A DNA stretch of 12,202 bases. It comes from an uncultured Gammaproteobacteria bacterium. Lineage in GTDB: Bacteria; Pseudomonadota; Gammaproteobacteria; Pseudomonadales; DT-91. The stretch covers positions 18,374 through 30,575 of the forward strand of contig CAKMZU010000003.1 of assembly GCA_929200485.1 (NCBI GenBank), read 5' to 3'. This document shows, piece by piece, positions 7,611-12,202 of this stretch. The number at the start of each line of letters is the position of its first letter. Position 1 is the stretch's first letter. The notes under the pieces are model-generated. The model was not told the origin of the DNA and ran no database searches. It saw nothing but the letters and a program-made list of their open reading frames with translations. The position numbers were made by a program, and so were the translations under genes.

Positions 7611-8165
7611 ATGAAACAGTTACTTTTAAAGCAGCTTCTTTTAAAACAAATAATAGCCGCAGGCGTTGTTTTTGCAGCGTTGATGAGCACCTTTGCTACT
7701 GCAGAAGAATTAAAAGTTCGCGTTGTTAATATCGAGCAAGCCATACTAGGCACCGATGTTGCGAAAGAAGAAATCAAAAAAATTGAAGCGGATAGTGAAT
7801 TTAAAAAGAATATGGCTCAAATCCAGAAAATTCAGGAAGAAGGCCAGAAGCTCACTGAAAAGTATAAAAAAGATGCATCGATGATGAGCCCAAAAGAGGT
7901 TCAGGAATTGGAAACAAAAATTAAAAGCAAGCAAGGCGATCTTGAGCATTTAGGTAAAAAAGTACAAGAAGTTCGAGCGAACTTTATGCGTGGAATGATG
8001 ATTCGTATGAATGCCGATGTCACCATCGCTGTAAAAGAGATCATTGATGCAGAAAAAATCGGCTTATTGTTACCGGCTAATCCACAGTTGATTCTTCACG
8101 CAGATCCAAGCATGGATATCACCCCTAAGGTGACTGAAAAATTAAATAAAAAGTTTAAGAAATAA
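7611..8165 (+). CDS. skp: periplasmic OMP chaperone Skp/OmpH family
   Basis: Skp is a trimeric periplasmic chaperone that holds unfolded outer-membrane proteins between the Sec translocon and BamA. The 184-residue protein has a signal peptide with an Ala-Thr-Ala cleavage site after residue 31, then a short beta segment (LKVRVVNIEQAI). A long charged helical region of coiled-coil character follows, about 45-125, and the C-terminal LLPANPQLILHADPSMDIT is typical of the family. The order bamA-skp-lpxD is the conserved one. The signal-peptide n-region holds a duplicated five-residue unit, QLLLK twice, which makes it longer than usual. The E. coli protein is 161 residues, and part of the excess comes from this leader. 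Skp proteins diverge strongly in sequence, so the call rests on length, architecture and position. Confidence 0.9.
   Translation: MKQLLLKQLLLKQIIAAGVVFAALMSTFATAEELKVRVVNIEQAILGTDVAKEEIKKIEADSEFKKNMAQIQKIQEEGQKLTEKYKKDASMMSPKEVQELETKIKSKQGDLEHLGKKVQEVRANFMRGMMIRMNADVTIAVKEIIDAEKIGLLLPANPQLILHADPSMDITPKVTEKLNKKFKK
7617..7646 (+). repeat. 15-base tandem duplication in the skp signal peptide
   Basis: Two adjacent 15-base units, 7617-7631 and 7632-7646, match at 12 of 15 positions and each encode Gln-Leu-Leu-Leu-Lys in frame. The differences are two third-position or Leu-synonymous changes and the Lys third base, so both copies keep the same peptide. It extends the n-region with an extra Lys without breaking the hydrophobic core. 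Confidence 0.8.
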
Positions 8166-8168
8166 GTT

Positions 8169-9224
8169 GTGAAGAACTCAGCTGTGAAAAAGTCAGTCGG
8201 GGAGATTGCTGCTTTTTTAAAAGCAGAAGTGGTAGGTGATAAGGATCAATTTATCGAAGGCATTGCGCCTTTAGATGAGGCCGTCTCCTCTGATATAAGC
8301 TTTTTATCGAACGCATCCTTTGAGAAAGCATTAGGGGAGAGTAATGCAGGTGCTGTTATTGTGCAGCCAGAGCTAGCATCGGGATGTAAGGCGACGGCGA
8401 TTATCCATCCCGACCCTTATCGATGTTTTGCTGCTATCAGCGGATGGTTTTCCTCCGAACCTGAATTTACATCAGGTATCAATGATTCGGCTAGTGTTGA
8501 TGCATCGGCTATCATCGCAGACTCGGCAACTATTTGCGAACAGGTCGTTATTGGCCCAGATGTTCACATTGGTGAAAATACCATTATCGAATCGGGTGCA
8601 GTGATCCAAAAAGGCACTGTCATTGGCAGTAACTGTCATATATACCCAAACGTGACGCTTTATCATGATGTGGTTTTAGGGGACGAAGTGGACGTGCATA
8701 GCGGGGCAGTGATTGGCAGTGACGGGTTTGGTTTTGCGCCAGATCCAAAGGGCGAACGTAAATGGCATAAAATTCATCAGTTAGGCACAGTGATTATTGG
8801 TGATCGTGTGGATATAGGTTCATCGACGACCATTGATCGAGGCGCGTTAGGTGACACTCGAATTGAAAACGATGTCATTATTGATAGCCAGGTGCATATT
8901 GGCCATAACTGTGTGATTGGTGAAGGCAGTGCGTTAGCTGGCTGTGTGGGCTTAGCTGGTAGCTCTATCATCGGAAAGGGCTGTTTGTTAGCAGGTGGCG
9001 TGGGCATTGCGGGGCATTTAACGATTCCGGATGGTTCACAAATCACCGGTATGACCATGGTAACCAAAACCCTGAATAAATCAGGTTCTTATTCGTCGGG
9101 AACGCCAATGATGCAAACCCGCGATTGGAAAAAATCAGCCATCCGTTTTAGTCAATTAGACGAGATGGCAAAACGGCTCAAAGCGCTTGAAAAACAATTA
9201 GAACGAATGAGCCTTAAGGATTAG
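8169..9224 (+). CDS. lpxD: UDP-3-O-(3-hydroxyacyl)glucosamine N-acyltransferase
   Basis: LpxD performs the third lipid A step, transferring a 3-hydroxyacyl chain from ACP to the 2-amino group of UDP-3-O-acyl-glucosamine. The 351 residues show an N-terminal uridine-binding domain (about 1-100), then a left-handed beta-helix of hexapeptide repeats (about 105-300), with the diagnostic [21 protein letters not shown] and IGHNCVIG. The catalytic His corresponds to His246 in this numbering. The end is a C-terminal helix ([15 protein letters not shown]). It begins with GTG 8169, 3 bases after skp. A second GTG at 8184, with GAAGA about 8 bases upstream, would give 346 residues, closer to the E. coli N-terminus, so the start is uncertain by five residues. 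It is 7 bases before fabZ. Confidence 0.96.
   Translation: MKNSAVKKSVGEIAAFLKAEVVGDKDQFIEGIAPLDEAVSSDISFLSNASFEKALGESNAGAVIVQPELASGCKATAIIHPDPYRCFAAISGWFSSEPEFTSGINDSASVDASAIIADSATICEQVVIGPDVHIGENTIIESGAVIQKGTVIGSNCHIYPNVTLYHDVVLGDEVDVHSGAVIGSDGFGFAPDPKGERKWHKIHQLGTVIIGDRVDIGSSTTIDRGALGDTRIENDVIIDSQVHIGHNCVIGEGSALAGCVGLAGSSIIGKGCLLAGGVGIAGHLTIPDGSQITGMTMVTKTLNKSGSYSSGTPMMQTRDWKKSAIRFSQLDEMAKRLKALEKQLERMSLKD
9216..9220 (+). promoter_or_regulatory. ribosome binding site of fabZ
   Basis: AAGGA within the last codons of lpxD lies 8 bases before an in-frame GTG (9229) and 11 before ATG 9232. The two starts differ by a single residue. I use the ATG, but spacing slightly favours the GTG. Confidence 0.6.
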
Positions 9225-9231
9225 TATTGTG

Positions 9232-9672
9232 ATGTTTATAGATGAAATTCGTGAGTATTTGCCGCATAGATACCCTTTTTTATTGGTGGATCGTGTGACG
9301 GAAATTCACTTAAATGATCGAATTGTGGCGTATAAAAATATATCGATCAATGAGCCGTTTTTTAATGGTCATTTCCCTGATTATCCTGTGATGCCTGGTG
9401 TATTGATTGTTGAAGCCATGGCGCAGGCGGCTGGAATCTTAGGGTTTAAATCCTTGGATAAGAAACCTGCGGATGGCTCAATGTATATGTTGGTGGGTAA
9501 TGATAAAGTCCGTTTTAAACGTCAGGTTGTGCCAGGCGATCAATTAAAACTTGAAGCGCAGATAGATGGCAAACCTAAGCGCGGTATCTGGCGCTTTAAT
9601 TGTCAAGCGTCGGTTGATGGTGCGCTTGCCGCTTCTGGCTCTATTTTGTGTGCGGATAGAAAACGTCCTTAG
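9232..9672 (+). CDS. fabZ: (3R)-hydroxyacyl-ACP dehydratase FabZ
   Basis: FabZ dehydrates (3R)-hydroxyacyl-ACP in fatty acid elongation and competes with the lipid A acyltransferases for the same 3-hydroxyacyl-ACP pool. The 146-residue hotdog protein has [13 protein letters not shown] at the N-terminus and the catalytic pair His47 (in [11 protein letters not shown]) and Glu61 (in VEAMAQAAG). [12 protein letters not shown] and a C-terminal beta strand ending CADRKRP follow. All are standard for FabZ, not FabA, given the length and the HFP..P..PG motif. It is the last gene of the uninterrupted + run. The gene expected next, lpxA, is not there; the minus-strand orphan ends 21 bases downstream, so the two genes converge. 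Confidence 0.96.
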   Translation: MFIDEIREYLPHRYPFLLVDRVTEIHLNDRIVAYKNISINEPFFNGHFPDYPVMPGVLIVEAMAQAAGILGFKSLDKKPADGSMYMLVGNDKVRFKRQVVPGDQLKLEAQIDGKPKRGIWRFNCQASVDGALAASGSILCADRKRP

Positions 9673-9693
9673 TCATTTAAGCTGGCCAAGATA

Positions 9694-10533
9694 TTAAAGG
9701 TTATTCATATCATTATTGGCATCAATACTGTTTTCCGTGTCAGAACTTTCAGATTCAGTGCTCTTGTTACGATCGACACAAGGAGTTCTATAGGTTGGGT
9801 TTTGACGGGTTAAAAGATTGTTCAACCCGAAATGGTTATAGTTTATTTTTCCAATAGCCCTGTCGCTGTAGAAGCTAAATGACTTATGGCTATTTAACTG
9901 TTGGATTTTAACAAAAGCATCTGGGTGATAGCAGATTTTTTTGGGTTCTTTAGCCTCAACTCGCCGGATTGGCATAGAAAGGTTTACCGAAATACTATTA
10001 TTATATCCATCATATTTAGGGTCATAGTAGAGCCGAAAGATCTTTTCTAGATCAATCTTGTTCAATGTATAACCTAAAGAGGTAACAAAGTCGACATGTT
10101 CCTCTTCTGTTATAGGAAGTTCTGAGCTGTCTTCTATATAGCCAGTATAGCGCTCCTCTTGATTATTGATAACTCTGAGGTCAATCCATGCAATTTCTGG
10201 CCAGGGAGTTTCTTTGAAGTCCCATTTTTTAACGGCTAAAAAGTCTGGCTCTAACTCGTAGTAATCTGTTTCCGGGTAATGAATATCTACCTGGTCGTTC
10301 CTTTTGAGCTCAATGCTTGTATTGTAGTAAATTTGTTTTTTTTCGGTAAAGGTGAAGAATAATCTGAAGGCTTTACTCTCGAGGGTATTGTTTCCAAAGG
10401 GGTTAATTTGTCTCAGTCGTATTTTTTTAGAAAATTCAGGTGAGTCAGTTACAGCTAACAGTAATTGATCTGATAGAGTGCTCAAAACACAAACTGCGAA
10501 AACAAGGTGGAGTTTTATGGTCTTTGGGTACAT
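9694..10533 (-). CDS. orphan exported protein of unknown function in the lpxA slot
   Basis: I do not recognise this protein. The frame is open from ATG 10620 (308 residues), but that start lies beyond the lpxB ribosome binding site and has no Shine-Dalgarno. The ATG at 10533 (279 residues) begins a plausible signal peptide: basic n-region MYPKTIK, hydrophobic residues 8-20, then a polar stretch. No clear purine-rich site precedes either start. The body (about 30-255) is rich in Tyr, Phe, Asn and charged residues, has no further membrane segment, and looks like a mixed/beta fold. Cys201 and Cys252 could pair if it is periplasmic or secreted. The last 23 residues are Ser/Glu/Asp/Asn low-complexity. 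GC in three counted lines is about 36%, below its neighbours. It converges with fabZ, diverges from lpxB, and occupies the exact place of lpxA. It has no LpxA-like hexapeptide repeats. Confidence 0.75.
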   Translation of the reverse strand: MYPKTIKLHLVFAVCVLSTLSDQLLLAVTDSPEFSKKIRLRQINPFGNNTLESKAFRLFFTFTEKKQIYYNTSIELKRNDQVDIHYPETDYYELEPDFLAVKKWDFKETPWPEIAWIDLRVINNQEERYTGYIEDSSELPITEEEHVDFVTSLGYTLNKIDLEKIFRLYYDPKYDGYNNSISVNLSMPIRRVEAKEPKKICYHPDAFVKIQQLNSHKSFSFYSDRAIGKINYNHFGLNNLLTRQNPTYRTPCVDRNKSTESESSDTENSIDANNDMNNL

Positions 10534-10549
10534 GCGAGAGAAGGATTTC

Positions 10550-10558
10550 TGATAAAAT
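10550..10558 (+). promoter_or_regulatory. candidate extended -10 promoter of lpxB
   Basis: TG at 10550-10551, one base, then TAAAAT (10553-10558) make an extended -10 element that matches TATAAT at 5 of 6 positions. No good -35 lies at the right distance (TTGGGT 10524-10529 is 23 bases away), which extended -10 promoters can tolerate. Transcription would start near 10565, just before an AAGGA at 10574-10578. lpxB needs a promoter of its own because an opposing gene now separates it from fabZ. Confidence 0.4.
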
Positions 10559-10573
10559 TTATTTGTCTGTGAA

Positions 10574-10578
10574 AAGGA
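10574..10578 (+). promoter_or_regulatory. Shine-Dalgarno that points to an upstream TTG start of lpxB
   Basis: AAGGA lies 6 bases before an in-frame TTG at 10585, ideal spacing, while the family-consistent ATG 10624 has only weak GGTG-type sequence upstream. Either LpxB carries a 13-residue non-homologous extension from the TTG, or this site serves a short leader whose translation runs into the ATG in the same frame. Confidence 0.45.
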
Positions 10579-10623
10579 AATAAGTTGGATTACATTTTTA
10601 ATGATTGGTGCAGTGAACATCTT

Positions 10624-11763
10624 ATGAAAATAGCCATTGTCGCCGGTGAGGCCTCAGGAGATATCTTAGGGGCAGGTTTAATCACTGAATTAAAAAAGCA
10701 CTACCCTGATGCTCGCTTTTTTGGTGTGGGTGGTGATCGCATGAAAGCCGAAGGCTTTGAGAGTCTGTTCCCGCTTGATCGACTCTCAGTGATGGGGTTT
10801 ATTGAACCACTCAAGCGTCTCCCTGAATTGCTTCATATTCGAAAAACGCTGGTGCAAACCGCGATTGATAAAAAGGTTGATCTTTTTATTGGCATTGACT
10901 CGCCCGATTTTAATTTGGGTATCGCCAAACGCTTAAAAAAGCAGGGGATTAGAACCTGCCATTATGTCTCCCCCTCAGTATGGGCCTGGCGGCAAGGCCG
11001 AATTAAAGGGATTAAAGCATCCGTTGATTTGATGCTCACGCTTTTGCCTTTTGAGGCGCAATTCTATCAAGAGCATCAAGTGCCCGTGGCTTTTGTTGGC
11101 CATCCTTTAGCGGATCAAATTCCGCTTGAGCCTAACCCATATGACGCAAAAGCCAGGTTAGGTTTAACGGATAATCAAGAATATCTTGCAGTTATGCCAG
11201 GCTCTCGTGAGGGTGAGGTGGCAAGGCTAGGTGGGCTTTTTCTGAATGTAGTAAATGAATTGCTTAACCATTTACCTGATTTACATTTCCTGATACCGGC
11301 GGCCAACAGTGCTCGAATGAATCAATTGAAAGCAATATTGGCGGAAACACCAGAGAGGGTTAAAAAGACAGTCAGCTTGATAGATGGCCAATCGCAAGAT
11401 GTTATGCTGGCGTCGAAAGCTGTGTTGTTAGCATCAGGTACAACCGCCCTTGAAGCCATGTTACTGAAAAAGCCTATGGTGGTTTCTTACAAGCTCACGC
11501 CTATTACCTATGCAATAGTGTCCCGATTGATTCGATGTGATTATGTGTCCTTGCCTAATCTTTTAGCGGATAAGCCCTTGGTTCCGGAGTTATTGCAGTA
11601 TGACGCAACAGTCGATCACTTATCAACGACACTGTTACCTTTGTTAAATGATGAAAATGCGCGATTGGCGCAGGTGCAAGCATTTACTGATTTACACCAT
11701 CAGCTAAAGCAAGATGCCGATGTCAAAGCAGCGGCAGCCATCAGTCACTTACTAAGCGAGTGA
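10624..11763 (+). CDS. lpxB: lipid-A-disaccharide synthase
   Basis: LpxB (GT19 glycosyltransferase) joins UDP-2,3-diacylglucosamine to lipid X to form the beta-1,6 disaccharide of lipid A at the inner-membrane surface. The 379 residues begin MKIAIVAGEASGDILGAGL, the usual family N-terminus. They continue with VFIGID-like FIGIDSPDFN, the invariant HYVSPSVWAWRQ, LLPFE..FY, VGHPLAD, PGSREGEVARL, LLASGTTALEAML and a DYVSLPNLLA block. An in-frame TTG at 10585 with a better ribosome binding site would add 13 residues. E. coli LpxB has 382 residues. It follows the minus-strand orphan, not lpxA, and is 3 bases before rnhB, so the normal lpxB-rnhB link is kept. Confidence 0.95.
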   Translation: MKIAIVAGEASGDILGAGLITELKKHYPDARFFGVGGDRMKAEGFESLFPLDRLSVMGFIEPLKRLPELLHIRKTLVQTAIDKKVDLFIGIDSPDFNLGIAKRLKKQGIRTCHYVSPSVWAWRQGRIKGIKASVDLMLTLLPFEAQFYQEHQVPVAFVGHPLADQIPLEPNPYDAKARLGLTDNQEYLAVMPGSREGEVARLGGLFLNVVNELLNHLPDLHFLIPAANSARMNQLKAILAETPERVKKTVSLIDGQSQDVMLASKAVLLASGTTALEAMLLKKPMVVSYKLTPITYAIVSRLIRCDYVSLPNLLADKPLVPELLQYDATVDHLSTTLLPLLNDENARLAQVQAFTDLHHQLKQDADVKAAAAISHLLSE

Positions 11764-11766
11764 GTC

Positions 11767-12202
11767 ATGAATGACATTCAATTACAATATTCAGGGGCAC
11801 TCTTGGCGGGTGTGGATGAAGTGGGCCGTGGGCCATTAGCGGGTGATGTTGTCACAGCAGCTGTTATCTTAGACCCAGAAAACCCAATTGACGGCTTGAT
11901 GGATTCTAAAAAACTCACCGAAAAAAAACGTGAAGCGCTATTTCCCATCATTCAAGAAAAAGCATTAGCCTTTGCGATTGCCCGTTGTTCAGTTGAAGAA
12001 ATTGATCAATGGAATATCCTGCAGGCTTCATTGATTGCAATGCATAGAGCAGTGGATGCCTTATCGGTAAAACCTGAATATGTTGCAGTGGATGGCAATA
12101 AATTACCCAAGTGGGATTATCCCAGCGAGCCGGTTGTAAAGGGCGATGCGTTAGTGGCTGAAATAGCGGCGGCATCTATTCTTGCGAAGGTCACTCGAGA
12201 TA
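11767..12202 (+). CDS. rnhB: ribonuclease HII, 5' part (cut by window end)
   Basis: RNase HII cleaves RNA strands in RNA-DNA hybrids and nicks at single ribonucleotides misincorporated in DNA. The visible 145 residues carry the N-terminal [14 protein letters not shown] with catalytic Asp17 and Glu18, the [10 protein letters not shown] block, VDGNKLP with Asp109, and VVKGD with Asp127, the fourth member of the DEDD set. [10 protein letters not shown] then reaches the window edge. The missing C-terminal part in the family is about 50 residues. The ATG is 3 bases after lpxB, with a weak ribosome binding site, so coupling is likely. The lpxB-rnhB pairing is the usual one in proteobacteria. Confidence 0.96.
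   Translation, partial: MNDIQLQYSGALLAGVDEVGRGPLAGDVVTAAVILDPENPIDGLMDSKKLTEKKREALFPIIQEKALAFAIARCSVEEIDQWNILQASLIAMHRAVDALSVKPEYVAVDGNKLPKWDYPSEPVVKGDALVAEIAAASILAKVTRD

Noticed and set aside
9673..10623. Orphan gene as part of an insertion sequence or integron cassette
   Set aside because: No transposase or integrase, no terminal inverted repeats or target duplication visible at either edge; only a short chance-level similarity between ATTATTGG near 9712 and ATGATTGG near 10600.

Overview
The window is a stretch of chromosome from a Gram-negative bacterium, most likely a gammaproteobacterium of moderate-to-low GC (hand-counted 60-base lines of core genes give about 42-50% GC). It holds the well-known cell-envelope cluster frr-uppS-cdsA-dxr-rseP-bamA-skp-lpxD-fabZ-(lpxA)-lpxB-rnhB. 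The products align with E. coli-type proteins in length and catalytic motifs, but intergenic distances and loop lengths are not enterobacterial. I cannot name the genus.

Layout. Bases 1-134 are the 3' end of an unidentified Lys/Glu-rich gene that is not pyrH, the usual neighbour of frr. A 142-base gap with a small hairpin follows. From 277 to 9672 nine genes run head-to-tail on the + strand with 1-base overlaps or gaps of no more than 52 bases: ribosome recycling factor, undecaprenyl diphosphate synthase, CDP-diglyceride synthase, DXP reductoisomerase, site-2 protease RseP, the outer-membrane assembly protein BamA, chaperone Skp, LpxD and FabZ. Bases 9673-10623, where lpxA normally sits, instead hold one minus-strand gene for a probable exported protein of unknown function, with lower GC. 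The cluster then resumes on the + strand with lpxB (10624-11763) and the start of rnhB (11767, cut by the window end).

How the genes work together. Dxr and UppS feed isoprenoid carrier lipid to wall and O-antigen synthesis. CdsA makes CDP-diacylglycerol for phospholipids. FabZ supplies the (R)-3-hydroxyacyl/fatty acyl-ACP branch point. LpxD and LpxB are lipid A steps 3 and 5. BamA and Skp insert and chaperone outer-membrane proteins, and RseP couples envelope stress to sigma-E in relatives.

The parts that stand out are: loss of lpxA from its conserved slot and its replacement by an antisense orphan gene; a likely new promoter for lpxB beside that orphan; the unfamiliar gene where pyrH would be expected; a 15-base tandem duplication inside the skp signal peptide; and an enlarged BamA loop 4 with a Cys pair moved to predicted loop 7.
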